Below, one piece after another: positions 6,900 to 14,842 of a stretch of DNA of 51,825 bases. Position 1 is the stretch's first letter. The number at the start of each line of letters is the position of its first letter. The notes under the pieces are model-generated. The model was not told the DNA's origin. It searched no databases and saw nothing but the letters and a program-made list of their open reading frames with translations. This DNA is from Mixta mediterraneensis (GTDB lineage Bacteria > Pseudomonadota > Gammaproteobacteria > Enterobacterales > Enterobacteriaceae): NCBI RefSeq assembly GCF_014946725.1, contig NZ_JACFXY010000019.1, positions 1 through 51,825 of the forward strand, read 5' to 3'. The position numbers were made by a program, and so were the translations under genes.

Positions 6900-7100
6900 T
6901 TAATGCCGGGGGATGCTGCTGACGTCTTCTTCAGACTGTGGGGCGCGACCAGGCGCATTGAACGTGATGGTGATGATCTTTCTGGCCAGCCCCTCATCGG
7001 AAAGGGCATCATCCACACTGACATCACGAATCAGTGGACTTTCCTCTTCTATATGTTGGGCAATATCCCGCAGCCACTCTGCCAGCATTTCTCTGTCCAT
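6900..7100 (-). CDS. Hypothetical 66-residue protein
   Basis: An acidic protein starting at ATG 7100, preceded by GGAGCGGAGAAAG, which is a strong ribosome binding site. A longer reading frame upstream (to 7208) runs into the IS66 element and is not needed. The sequence has an amphipathic helix (MLAEWLRDIAQHIEEES) and a strand segment (LARKIITITFNA). I do not recognise the family. The IS66-family end lies only 37 bases upstream, so its native promoter may have been displaced. Confidence 0.55.
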   Translation of the reverse strand: MDREMLAEWLRDIAQHIEEESPLIRDVSVDDALSDEGLARKIITITFNAPGRAPQSEEDVSSIPRH

Positions 7101-7167
7101 CTTTCTCCGCTCCGGTTGTGTACATTCAGCATCAACAGTAAGCGTCTCATCCAGACCGTATTGACGC

Positions 7168-8739
7168 TCAGACAAAAGTGAGATCGACCTTCCAGGGCAG
7201 CAGATCACGGACCCGGTTCACCGGCCAGTCCTGGATATGACCGATGACGTAACGCAGCCACGCCTCCGGTTCCACGCCGTTAAGCCGGCAGGTGCCGATC
7301 AGCGAGTACAGTACCGCAGCACGTTCCCCGCCCGCGTCTGAACCCGCGAACAGCCAGTTTTTCCGCCCCAGGGCAACGCCACGCAGCGCGTTCTCTGCGA
7401 TGTTATTGTCTATCTCGGCCCAGCCGTTGCTGCAGTACAGGTTCAGCGCATCCCACTGCTTCAGCAGGTACGAGAACGCCTTCGCCGTATCCGAGTGGCG
7501 CGACAGCACCTTCATCTGTGCCTGTACCCAGTCGTACAGCGACTGCATCAGCGGGACCGTCTGCTCTTTCCGGACCGCCAGCCGCTCCTCTGCCGGGCTG
7601 CCGCGTATCTCCGCCTCGATGGCATACAGTTTACCGATGCGCTTCAGCGCTTCGGTTGTGACGTCGGTCGGTGTGCGGACGTGAACGTCATGGATTTTTC
7701 GCGGGGCGTGCGCCATGCGGGCCGCTTCGGCGATACGGCCGTCTTCGTACAGTGGGTTGTAGCCGCCGTAAGCATCGGCCTGCAGGATACCGCTGTATCC
7801 GGCAAGGTGTTGCTGCGGATGTATCCCCTTACGGTCCGGCGAGTACGCGAACCACACCGCCGGGGGAAGCGGTGAGCCCGCGTTACGGTCGTCCCGCACG
7901 TAGACCCACAGCCGGGCCGTGCGGGTTTTACCGCTGCCCGGCTCCTGAACCGGCACAGGGATATCGTCGGTATGCACCTTGCCCGGAATCAGCACGTACT
8001 GGCGCAGCAGGTCATACAGCGGCTCCAGCAGTTCGCTGACCGCACCGGACCAGCGCCCCAGTGTGGCACGACTCAGCTCCACGCACTGACGCCGGTATAT
8101 CTCTGACTGACGATAGTGAGGCGTGTGCTCTGCGGACCTTGCCGTGACGATGCGCGCCCGCAGCCCGGGACCCGCGGCGCTGCGCTCTATGGGCTTTGCC
8201 GGCATGGTCGCCTGAACGATGTGGTCACATCCACAGCAGGCCAGTTTTGGCCGCTGCGTTTCGATAACCTTAAAGGCGCTGCTGATGAGCTCCAGCTGCT
8301 CCGATACGTCGCAGCCCAGCGCGCTGAGCTCTCCGCCGCACGACGGGCAGGCGGTTTCTGCCGGCGACAGCGTGCGGGTTTCGCGGGGGAGTGTGGCCGG
8401 TAATGGTTTACGGGCAGAAGACTGGCGCAGCGGTTGCGGAACCACCGGGTCATGCTGCTCACCCAGCGCCTCAGCCATCTCCTCCTGCAGGGCGCCGATG
8501 CGCTCTTCAGCCTCGCGCACCTGGCGCTGCGTTTTCTCACGCAGCTTTTCGGAGCTTTTGCCGAACTGCATGCGCTGAAGCTTAGTGATCAGCGCCTTCA
8601 GCCGGTTGATTTCGCTGGCGTACGCCGCCACCCGCTGTGAGAGCAGGCGGTTATACTCCGCCATTTTGCGGATGGTGGTCTGCTGCTCCAGCAGCAGCGC
8701 CCTGAGCCGGGCGTTTTCATCGGGAAGGGATGCGTCCAT
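7168..8739 (-). CDS. tnpC: IS66-family transposase TnpC
   Basis: A 523-residue DDE transposase of full IS66 length. It shows an N-terminal leucine-zipper region (about residues 1-95), a zinc-finger-like pair of CxxC motifs (CPSCGGEL and CCGCDH), and the IS66 catalytic core with KVHTDDIPV, LQADAYGGYNPLY and the C-terminal EIDNNIAENALRGVALGRKN. The protein appears intact although the element has lost tnpA and most of tnpB. The motif AHAPRKIHDVH reads ...VRRKFHDVH in many relatives, so some drift is visible. Confidence 0.93.
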   Translation of the reverse strand: MDASLPDENARLRALLLEQQTTIRKMAEYNRLLSQRVAAYASEINRLKALITKLQRMQFGKSSEKLREKTQRQVREAEERIGALQEEMAEALGEQHDPVVPQPLRQSSARKPLPATLPRETRTLSPAETACPSCGGELSALGCDVSEQLELISSAFKVIETQRPKLACCGCDHIVQATMPAKPIERSAAGPGLRARIVTARSAEHTPHYRQSEIYRRQCVELSRATLGRWSGAVSELLEPLYDLLRQYVLIPGKVHTDDIPVPVQEPGSGKTRTARLWVYVRDDRNAGSPLPPAVWFAYSPDRKGIHPQQHLAGYSGILQADAYGGYNPLYEDGRIAEAARMAHAPRKIHDVHVRTPTDVTTEALKRIGKLYAIEAEIRGSPAEERLAVRKEQTVPLMQSLYDWVQAQMKVLSRHSDTAKAFSYLLKQWDALNLYCSNGWAEIDNNIAENALRGVALGRKNWLFAGSDAGGERAAVLYSLIGTCRLNGVEPEAWLRYVIGHIQDWPVNRVRDLLPWKVDLTFV

Positions 8740-8758
8740 AACCCCATTTTACAGCAGG

Positions 8759-8806
8759 TTATATCCGCAGGCCAGGCCGTTCAGTCCGCTGTGGGTGCTT
8801 CCAGTT
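8759..8806 (-). pseudogene. 3' fragment of IS66 tnpB
   Basis: Upstream of tnpC a minus-strand frame reads NWKHPQRTERPGLRI and stops at 8759-8761. This resembles the C-terminus of IS66 TnpB proteins (a W-x-x-P-x-R/K-T-x-R-P pattern). The rest is cut off by the end of the IS21 element at 8807. Confidence 0.6.
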
Positions 8807-8891
8807 TGTCGCTACCGATGTAAAACTGGCCCACCTGCCGATGTAAATCTGACCCACCTAGGGTAAAAATGGCAGTTTTAAGGCACTGCCA

Positions 8892-9920
8892 ATGATGACA
8901 TTGGAGACCAGAGTGGAGATTAGTGTTTTACACCGTCAGGGCATGTCGATACGCGCCATCGCGCGCCAGCTTTCATGCTCTCGTGAGACCGTTCGCAGAT
9001 ATATTCGTAGCCCGCTGCCCGTAGCGGATATGCGCTACAAGCCTCGCGCACCCAGACCCTGCAAGCTTGACCCGTTCAAGACCTATATCCTTGAGCGCGT
9101 GGCCGCTGCCAGGCCCCTCTGGATACCCGCCAGTGTGCTGCTGCGCGAGATCCGTCAGCGTGGTTACGAGGGTGGTTACAGCATGCTGACCGCTTTCCTG
9201 CACCCCATTAAGCAGCCCGTCACTGAAGAGGTAACACGCTTCGAGACCGAGCCTGGCTTTCAGATGCAAGTTGATTTCACCATCATCAGACTCGGTCATA
9301 ACCCATTGCTGGCCTTTGTCGCCACGCTGGGCTGGAGCCGCGCGACTTTCGTCAAGTTTTACAGCAACCAGGACTCCGCTGCCTGGTGTGACGGCATTGA
9401 GTCTGCGCTCAGGTTCTTCGGCGGGACGCCGCATCAGCTGCTGTTCGACAACGCCAAGGCCATCATCCTTGGTCAAGATGTCTCAGGCCACGGTAAGCAT
9501 CGCTCGCACCCGCAGTTGATGCGCGACGCCAAGAAGTATGCCTTTACTCCCAAGGTATGCCGGCCCTATCGCGACAAGACCAGGGGAAAGGTTGAGCGGT
9601 TTCACCATTTCCTCAAGAACAGCTTTATCGTGCCTCTTACCGCGACCTTCCGGCAGGCCGGGCTGGTACTGGATGTACCTGCTGCCAACACACGCATCGG
9701 CGAGTGGCTGGTCACCGTCGCGAACACACGAGTGCATGGCACCACAGGCGTACCGCCTGAGCAGCGCATGCCGCGCGAGCGTGCTGCGCTATTGCCGTTA
9801 CCGAAGGTCACGTTGGCATTGCCTGCACCTGTCCCAGCGCTCAGCCAGCGTCCGGTGCCGACCGAGAGCCTGCAACATCCTCTGGCAACGTACCAGGCCT
9901 TGCTCGAGGTGCCAGCATGA
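8892..9920 (+). CDS. istA: IS21-family transposase IstA
   Basis: A 342-residue transposase with an N-terminal helix-turn-helix (ISVLHRQGMSIRAIARQLSC then SRETVRRYI) and a DDE integrase core: QMQVDFTIIRL (first Asp), LLFDNAKAIIL (second Asp) and KVERFHHFLKNSF (Glu). The spacing and the downstream overlapping istB are diagnostic of IS21. It resembles the IS100 group. It overlaps istB by four bases. Confidence 0.95.
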   Translation: MMTLETRVEISVLHRQGMSIRAIARQLSCSRETVRRYIRSPLPVADMRYKPRAPRPCKLDPFKTYILERVAAARPLWIPASVLLREIRQRGYEGGYSMLTAFLHPIKQPVTEEVTRFETEPGFQMQVDFTIIRLGHNPLLAFVATLGWSRATFVKFYSNQDSAAWCDGIESALRFFGGTPHQLLFDNAKAIILGQDVSGHGKHRSHPQLMRDAKKYAFTPKVCRPYRDKTRGKVERFHHFLKNSFIVPLTATFRQAGLVLDVPAANTRIGEWLVTVANTRVHGTTGVPPEQRMPRERAALLPLPKVTLALPAPVPALSQRPVPTESLQHPLATYQALLEVPA

Positions 9921-10705
9921 ACCTTCAACATGATCGTATTGCCGCGCTCTGCGAGCAACTCAAGCTCGACCGCCTGCCGGCAGAGTGGCCGGGTGTGGCA
10001 CAGGCGACCATCGACAACAGCGGCACGCATGCCGACTTCCTGGAAGCCGTTTTGCAGCTCCAGCATGATGGCCAGAACGAACGGCGTCGCCAGACCATTT
10101 TGCGGTTATCAGGCCTGCCGGTGATAAAAACACTGGAGCAGTTCGATTACGCCTATGCCAGTGGCGTTCCACGAAGTCAGATCCAGGAGTTGGCGGGTCT
10201 GACATTTATCGAACGTCAGGAGAACGTTGTCCTGCTCGGGCCTTCTGGCGTCGGCAAAACGCACCTGGCGACCGCCATTGGCTATAAGGCCGCGATGGCG
10301 GGTTTAAGCATTCGGTTCATTACCGCCGCCGACATGATGCTGCAACTGATGGCGTCACATCGTCAGGGTGACCTGAAGGGCTACCTGAACCGCGTCGTAG
10401 GTAAACCTAAGCTGTTGATCATCGACGAAGTGGGATATCTGCCGTTCGGTAAAATGGAGGCGAACCTGTTCTTCCAGGTAGTCGCTAAACGGTATGAGTC
10501 AGGCAGCGTGATCCTGACCAGCAACCTGCCGTTTACGCAGTGGTCCGGAACGTTTGGTGATGACGAGACACTGACGGCAGCGATGCTGGATCGGCTGCTT
10601 CACCATGCGCATATCGCCCAAATCAGCGGCCAAAGCTATCGACTGAAAGATAAGCTGAAAAGCGGTCAACTCCAGAAGAAAACGAAAGCAACAACGCTCG
10701 AATGA
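9917..10705 (+). CDS. istB: IS21-family helper ATPase IstB
   Basis: A 262-residue AAA+ ATPase related to DnaC. It has Walker A GPSGVGKTHLATA (about residue 111), Walker B LLIIDEVGYLPFG and the sensor segment VILTSNLPF. IstB regulates target choice and activates IstA. The start codon overlaps the istA stop (ATGA). Its 3' end sequence recurs, inverted, at 51761-51825. Confidence 0.95.
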   Translation: MNLQHDRIAALCEQLKLDRLPAEWPGVAQATIDNSGTHADFLEAVLQLQHDGQNERRRQTILRLSGLPVIKTLEQFDYAYASGVPRSQIQELAGLTFIERQENVVLLGPSGVGKTHLATAIGYKAAMAGLSIRFITAADMMLQLMASHRQGDLKGYLNRVVGKPKLLIIDEVGYLPFGKMEANLFFQVVAKRYESGSVILTSNLPFTQWSGTFGDDETLTAAMLDRLLHHAHIAQISGQSYRLKDKLKSGQLQKKTKATTLE

Positions 10706-10767
10706 TTCAAAGGGGGTGGGTCAGTTTTACTTTGGCAGGGTGGGTCAGAATTCGATCGGTATTGACA

Positions 10768-11087
10768 TTATCGCAGAGCAAAAGTCATACCTGATCGAGC
10801 TTTGCGGCGTGTGGAATCTCCAGCTGAGCCAGAAAGATGAGGCTGAGGAAATCCTGCGTCTTCTCAGCCTGATGAGCGACAACGTTCACAGGGAAGGCGT
10901 GTTGTGCTGGGAACGTTCATACCCGCTTGTGTCGTTTCATGTCGTGCAGCCGTGGTTGCAGGCTCAGGATCATGCCATCCGCTTATACGGCGTTATCGGG
11001 CGTGAGGCATGGGACATCGCGCGTAAAGACCTTTGTAACAACATAAATTTTGCTCAGGCCATGTTGCGCCTGGAAGCCCGTCCATAA
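10768..11087 (+). pseudogene. 3' part of an unknown leading-region gene cut by the IS21 element
   Basis: The reading frame entering from the IS (formally open from 10716) carries about 106 native codons after 10767, including KSYLIELCGVWNLQLSQKDE, SYPLVSFHVVQPWLQAQDH and a C-terminus LRLEARP. Composition and an in-frame stop shortly before a new ribosome binding site argue that it is the real end of a plasmid gene. I do not recognise the family. The lost 5' part may lie elsewhere on the plasmid. Confidence 0.55.
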
Positions 11088-11137
11088 GCATAACCCACGG
11101 CGGCAGGGGATGCCGCCAGTGACAACGGGGAAACATC

Positions 11138-11425
11138 ATGAGCATCAGCAACACGAACAGCACATTCAGCTTCGACGCATGGGAGAAAAACGCGCTCAGC
11201 GAGCTTGATACCCTGCAAAACCACGTCAGTAAAGCCCTGATGAAGTACCAGAGCGATACAGACAAAACGGCGCTGTGCGAGTCTGCAAACCGCTATATGG
11301 GCGAACTCAGAACCGCTGTAACGCGCATCCTGAAAGCCACGCCAGCTATTCAGCAGAAAGTCGACGGGATTGCCGACATGCTGCACCTGATGGCGCATTT
11401 TTCCGGCATCACGTTTGACGAATAA
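11138..11425 (+). CDS. Hypothetical leading-region protein (95 aa)
   Basis: A largely helical, hydrophilic 95-residue protein (FDAWEKNALSELDTLQNHVS... then IQQKVDGIADMLHLMAHFSG). The ATG at 11138 follows GGGGAAACATC. It is one of four consecutive small plus-strand genes (10768-12165) separated by short gaps, so probably co-transcribed toward oriT. No family recognised; similar small genes are common in leading regions of F-like plasmids. Confidence 0.6.
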   Translation: MSISNTNSTFSFDAWEKNALSELDTLQNHVSKALMKYQSDTDKTALCESANRYMGELRTAVTRILKATPAIQQKVDGIADMLHLMAHFSGITFDE

Positions 11426-11471
11426 CCACCACGGCGAAATATCAACGCCATTAACCAGAAGGAGATAAACC

Positions 11472-11816
11472 ATGCACTTAAATCTGACCGAATCCAGTGC
11501 CGAAGCAGGTATTTACGCGACCAGTGAGGCCGAGCGCGAATACTGGCTGAGCTGCGAAAAGTCATATCTGACCGCGCCCGTCGAAATCGACGTTCACGCC
11601 TTCCATGATGCACTGGGCCTGATGTACCCGATGAACTGGCGCAGCAGTGAAGACGGCGAGTGTGAAACCTTCATGCTGGCGGAAATGGTCTGCGGCAATG
11701 TGACCGAAATCTACGCGCGGATCGGTATCCGTTATTACCGGATGCGTGACTACAGCAACCTTGACCACGCTGAGATTCTGGCACGCGTTAAGGAGGGAGT
11801 GCAGCGCCAGAAATGA
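11472..11816 (+). CDS. Hypothetical leading-region protein (114 aa)
   Basis: A 114-residue acidic protein starting at ATG 11472 after AGAAGGAGATAAACC, a near-perfect ribosome binding site. Segments such as FHDALGLMYPMNWRSSEDGE and ETFMLAEMVCGNVTEIYAR look like a compact folded domain; I recall similar small proteins from plasmid leading regions but cannot name a function. A GCAGGC/GCCTGC hairpin follows at 11823-11838 and may slow or process the transcript. Confidence 0.65.
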   Translation: MHLNLTESSAEAGIYATSEAEREYWLSCEKSYLTAPVEIDVHAFHDALGLMYPMNWRSSEDGECETFMLAEMVCGNVTEIYARIGIRYYRMRDYSNLDHAEILARVKEGVQRQK

Positions 11817-11901
11817 GAAAAGCAGGCTTTCGCCTGCCTTAACCCGCCGGATTAGACGCCTAGGAACGATTAATCCGGCCTTCACCAAAAGGAACAAACC
11901 A

Positions 11902-12165
11902 ATGCAACTCAGTGAAGTTTCGATTGTTACACCGACCGCCCTGTATGTCCAGATGCTTGAGGCGGAAAACGCACCCGTAAAAAAACAGGTGCGTATTAAA
12001 CGCAGTGATATTGACCGTGACGACATCAGCGCCGAAATGCGGGCGCTGGGTAATCACATAGCGCATTGCCGGAAGAAGGGGCGCGCCGTTCGTATTCCTG
12101 CCATGCGCGGGAGTGAGTGGGGGCAGGTGTTACGCACGCTCGAACTGAAGCGGGCATTTAACTGA
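11902..12165 (+). CDS. Hypothetical leading-region protein (87 aa)
   Basis: The open frame extends upstream to 11746 but that part overlaps the previous gene; ATG 11902, after an AAAAGGAACAAACC ribosome binding site, is the likely start, giving 87 residues. The protein is basic in its second half (KKQVRIKRSDIDRDDIS and CRKKGRAVRIPAMRGSEW), which would suit nucleic-acid contact. No family recognised. Confidence 0.6.
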   Translation: MQLSEVSIVTPTALYVQMLEAENAPVKKQVRIKRSDIDRDDISAEMRALGNHIAHCRKKGRAVRIPAMRGSEWGQVLRTLELKRAFN

Positions 12166-12207
12166 TAACTGAGCCGCTTCTTACGGGGCGGCATTTAAGG
12201 AGGAACT

Positions 12208-13038
12208 ATGTCTCAACTCAGTTTTGCCAGCTTCTTTGATCAAGCGAGAGAAGCCGCACCCTTAACACCCGCTAAACCCGTATTGCCCACCGTGAATGCG
12301 CAGCCGATACCGCACCGGATGATGACAATCGACCAGGCCCGCCGCCAGTTTATCAGCGTGTTCAGGGATACCGCCCGCAGCCTGCGCCGCTGGGAGGTGT
12401 TCAGCGACTTTATCACGCTGGCCGCCAGCGAGCTGGATATGGCGCGGATAAGAACGCCGGAGAATATTGAGCAGAGCCGCAAAATCTGCGCGAAGTACAG
12501 CGAGAGCGATATCAGCAACCTGCATACGCTTTTCTGCCTGATGGTCTGCGCACTGGAGGCCAAATTCCACGACTTTCTCGGCGCGATCTTCATGGAGCTT
12601 GAGCTGGGCGACGACCGCAACGGACAGTATTTCACGCCGTATCACGTCCAGTCACTGCTGGCGAGGCTGCTGATGCCGGACGTCGACGAAACGATACGCC
12701 GTGAGGGATTCGTGACCGTCAGCGATCCGGCAAGCGGTGCGGCGGGAATGATTGTGGCGTATGCGGAATATCTGCTGGAGGCGGGCTATAACCCGTCTGA
12801 ACATATGTTCGGAAGCTGCATCGATATTGATCCTGTTGCGGCCGATATGGCGTTTATTCAGCTTTCCCTTCTGGGTATTCCTGCCGAGGTGGTCACGGGC
12901 AATACGCTCACAATGCAGCTTAACAGGGTTCGCTACACGCCCGTGTACTATATCAACAACTTTGAAAAACGCCTGGAAGACCAGCGCCGGGTGAGTGCCA
13001 TGCGCGAATTTTTGCGCGGGCTGAATAAAGCCGCATAG
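12208..13038 (+). CDS. N6-adenine methylase-like (HsdM-fold) protein without NPPY motif
   Basis: A 276-residue protein with HsdM/N6-Mtase features: GQYFTPYHVQSLLARLLMPD is the motif X region that precedes SAM binding, VSDPASGAAGMIVAYAEYL is motif I (DPAxGxxG), and the FGSCIDIDPVAADMAFIQLS block is motif II with the acidic ribose-binding residue. Type I methylases next have a catalytic NPPF/Y; here GNTLTMQLNRVRYTPVYY continues without it and the protein ends soon after. It may bind SAM but probably cannot methylate adenine in the usual way. A terminator-like hairpin follows the gene. Confidence 0.7.
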   Translation: MSQLSFASFFDQAREAAPLTPAKPVLPTVNAQPIPHRMMTIDQARRQFISVFRDTARSLRRWEVFSDFITLAASELDMARIRTPENIEQSRKICAKYSESDISNLHTLFCLMVCALEAKFHDFLGAIFMELELGDDRNGQYFTPYHVQSLLARLLMPDVDETIRREGFVTVSDPASGAAGMIVAYAEYLLEAGYNPSEHMFGSCIDIDPVAADMAFIQLSLLGIPAEVVTGNTLTMQLNRVRYTPVYYINNFEKRLEDQRRVSAMREFLRGLNKAA

Positions 13039-13049
13039 CCAGCCTGAAG

Positions 13050-13071
13050 GGCAGGGGAATACCCTGCCTTT
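13050..13071 (+). terminator. Rho-independent-type terminator after the methylase-like gene
   Basis: A 7-bp stem GGCAGGG (13050-13056) / CCCTGCC (13062-13068) with a five-base loop is followed by TTTC. It lies 12 bases after the stop codon at 13036-13038. Confidence 0.6.
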
Positions 13072-13421
13072 CGTGGCATCAAAGGCCGCGCGCCTGCGGC
13101 GCAGAATAAGCAGGCTGCGCTGACGCGCTGCCTGCATTATTCCGGCGCGTGGTAGTCTGAACTTCCTGTCTTTTGGTCAGGTGGTTAATATTCCTCATTC
13201 TCCTGCTGGCGATGATCTTTATTTTTCTTTCACTGATATGGATATAAATGTTTCTTTTCCGGGCGTCGTCCCTTAAGGGACACGGCTGTCGTGAACGGAG
13301 CCGGTAAACCGTCTCCGCCCTTCGGGCTTCCATCCTGACGCAAATTCAAATTCACGCTTCAGCATCCTGAAAGGATGCGCCGCTTTCACCGTGGCGGTAA
13401 TAAATTACCCCCACTCTGATG

Positions 13422-13463
13422 CCCGGAACGGAAATTCGTCTTGCGCCGATTTTCCGTTCCGGG
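13422..13463. repeat. Perfect 13-bp inverted repeat (hairpin 1, Frpo-like region)
   Basis: CCCGGAACGGAAA (13422-13434) pairs exactly with TTTCCGTTCCGGG (13451-13463) across a 16-base loop. It is followed 70 bases later by a still longer hairpin. Confidence 0.75.
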
Positions 13464-13535
13464 ATGTGTGCATTCTCCTGGTGTGACTATCGCCCGATTT
13501 CATCAGTTCGCGGAGGGCTGCTTTTAGCATCAGCC

Positions 13536-13588
13536 AGTAAGGAAATAAAGGGGTATATAAACGCTGCGCGCCCCTTTATTTCCTTACT
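13536..13588. repeat. Perfect 18-bp inverted repeat (hairpin 2, Frpo-like region)
   Basis: AGTAAGGAAATAAAGGGG (13536-13553) pairs exactly with its complement at 13571-13588, with a 17-base loop that contains TATATAA. In single-stranded T-DNA this would fold into a stable duplex; similar structures in F drive transcription from the entering strand. It lies 75 bases before the ardB-type gene. Confidence 0.75.
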
Positions 13589-13662
13589 GTCAGCTGCTCA
13601 TTGCCCTTCGCCGCTCAGTGATGAAGTCGAACGATGTAATAACCCAATGAGGAGAAACCAGA

Positions 13663-14193
13663 ATGCACACATTAAACGTCAAAACCGCCACTCGTGAATC
13701 AGCCGAACAATTTAAAGTCGATAAACGCCAGCGCTACTCTGTTACAGATGGTGATGAACGTCTGGATTTTATTCCTGCGCTCTTTTTTACGCCTTCTGCT
13801 GATAACATGATTGCCAGCTGGTTACGTCAGCATTCAGATTATGATGGTGGTTTCTGGCGTTACTGGATTATTCCGCAGGGCACCGGAGGAAACGTGGCTC
13901 CGAACTGTGTCAGATTCACAACCGCGCAAACAGGATATATCGCACCGGAAGGTGAACAGCGCTATAACATGGTTATTCCTGGTAATTACTTTGAAGCAGA
14001 GGTCAGTGCTGATGCTGCCGGAATTATTGCCACGCTGATGATAATGAACTGGTTGTCATGGCAGGTCGCAGATATGGGGCCTGAATACTCGAAAGTCTGT
14101 AAACACCTCGTCGCTCGTCAGGATGCACTGAAAGACTATATCAGTATCATAAAACACCCTGAAGCACATTTAATCTACCAGGCTATTGATTGA
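13663..14193 (+). CDS. Antirestriction protein, ArdB/KlcA family
   Basis: A 176-residue protein with ATG 13663 after AATGAGGAGAAACC. The family hallmarks are YDGGFWRYWIIPQG in the middle, EVSADAAGIIATLMIMNWLS and the C-terminal YISIIKHPEAHLIYQAID, which align with the GGFW, SADAAGI and HPEAxxIxxAID blocks of ArdB and KlcA. These proteins block type I restriction of incoming DNA without mimicking DNA. It sits about 0.6 kb from oriT and enters a recipient very early. The preceding hairpins could allow expression before second-strand synthesis. Confidence 0.88.
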   Translation: MHTLNVKTATRESAEQFKVDKRQRYSVTDGDERLDFIPALFFTPSADNMIASWLRQHSDYDGGFWRYWIIPQGTGGNVAPNCVRFTTAQTGYIAPEGEQRYNMVIPGNYFEAEVSADAAGIIATLMIMNWLSWQVADMGPEYSKVCKHLVARQDALKDYISIIKHPEAHLIYQAID

Positions 14194-14214
14194 TGAGTTA
14201 AAGACCGCATGGAT

Positions 14215-14243
14215 AAAAAAGACCTCGTGTTGAGGTCTTTTTA
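14215..14243. terminator. Bidirectional terminator between ardB and gene X
   Basis: AAAAAAGACCTC and GAGGTCTTTTT form a stem with a short GTGTT loop, flanked by A and T runs on both sides. It separates the two convergent genes and would terminate transcription from both strands. Confidence 0.85.
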
Positions 14244-14714
14244 CTGTTTTGCAAGAGTCTGCGTTGCATTTTTATTATTCTTTATCGCCCGATATGTTGC
14301 CTCAATTTTTCTGGCATAGACATATCTTCTCTGCGCCTGTTCTTCTGTTTTCCTGAAACCTGCATTATAAGCACCCACGGCCTGCCAGCTGACTCCCCAC
14401 TTTTTGAATGCAATTGCAAGATAGTAAGCCCCGGTGTAGATATTCATACATGGGTCGGAAATAAGGTGCTCCGGTTTTATTCCATAACGAGCCAGTTCGT
14501 TAAAGTGCTGGGAGTCCACCTGCATAAGTCCGGAGCCAAAGCCCGAAACAGGATTGTAGCCTTTAACGTCTGTGCGGAAGTTCGATTCATTCCAGGAGAT
14601 TGCCCGAAGCAGATCTGGATCTATATGATAATCTCTGCCCGCCATATCAAAACAATCTGCATTAGCATTCTGAGCGGCTATCAGGAGTAATGCTGCCAGA
14701 AGTAGATTCCTCAC
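14241..14714 (-). CDS. Lytic transglycosylase of conjugation (gene X / VirB1-like)
   Basis: A 157-residue protein; GTG 14714 is chosen because it starts a signal peptide (RNLLLAALLLIAAQNANA), whereas the longer frame to 14783 hides it. The SLT fold is clear: the catalytic Glu lies in AISWNESNFRTD, followed by SGLMQVDSQHF and AVGAYNAG. Two cysteines flank the domain. Such enzymes open the peptidoglycan for the transfer channel. In F-like plasmids this gene (orf169/gene X) lies beside oriT on the opposite strand to traM, as here. Confidence 0.92.
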   Translation of the reverse strand: MRNLLLAALLLIAAQNANADCFDMAGRDYHIDPDLLRAISWNESNFRTDVKGYNPVSGFGSGLMQVDSQHFNELARYGIKPEHLISDPCMNIYTGAYYLAIAFKKWGVSWQAVGAYNAGFRKTEEQAQRRYVYARKIEATYRAIKNNKNATQTLAKQ

Positions 14715-14842
14715 TATTATTTCCCTGTGATGTGTTTTAGATGCCCTGATGATCGCATTATTACCTGATCTCAGGCAAGCCAAATATGGCCGAGAATTAC
14801 TCTATGGATGCCTGTGCTAATATGCTTCTCCGGTAGTTCTGT

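Larger units (their letters stand above)
7138..8806 (-). mobile_element. IS66-family element, truncated by the IS21-family insertion
   Basis: The tnpC side is complete with a GTAAGCGTCTCA terminus at 7138, the usual IS66-family GTAAGCG end. The other side stops at 8806, where the IS21 element begins; only the last 15 codons of tnpB remain and tnpA is absent. The element is therefore immobile as it stands. Confidence 0.75.
8807..10767 (+). mobile_element. Complete IS21-family insertion sequence (about 1961 bp), copy 1
   Basis: Ends were located by comparing the two termini: TGTCGCTACCGAT at 8807 and, on the complementary strand, TGTCAATACCGAT ending at 10767. Each end continues with CTGNCCCACC-type internal repeats (for example 8851-8860 and 10713-10722), the multiple terminal repeats typical of IS21. 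It carries istA and istB. Flanking bases do not form a target duplication: the left side is IS66 tnpB and the right side a broken leading-region gene, indicating a later rearrangement. A second inverted copy starts at 51699 and its terminal sequence agrees with this copy. Confidence 0.9.
13072..13662. other. Non-coding leading-region segment rich in large hairpins
   Basis: About 590 bases without a convincing gene. It contains several inverted repeats, two of which are long and perfect (listed separately), plus GCATCC/GGATGC and a CCCTTAAGGG palindrome. The position, upstream of an antirestriction gene transcribed toward oriT, is where F-like plasmids carry single-stranded initiation or promoter sequences (Frpo/ssi). 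A short plus-strand frame (13419-13697) runs through the hairpins and is rejected. Confidence 0.6.

Noticed and set aside
11746..11901. Upstream extension of the 87-aa leading-region gene
   Set aside because: It overlaps the previous gene and a hairpin, while a strong ribosome binding site precedes ATG 11902.
13419..13697. 92-codon plus-strand frame through the leading-region hairpins
   Set aside because: It runs through two long inverted repeats, overlaps the real ardB start and has no plausible ribosome binding site.
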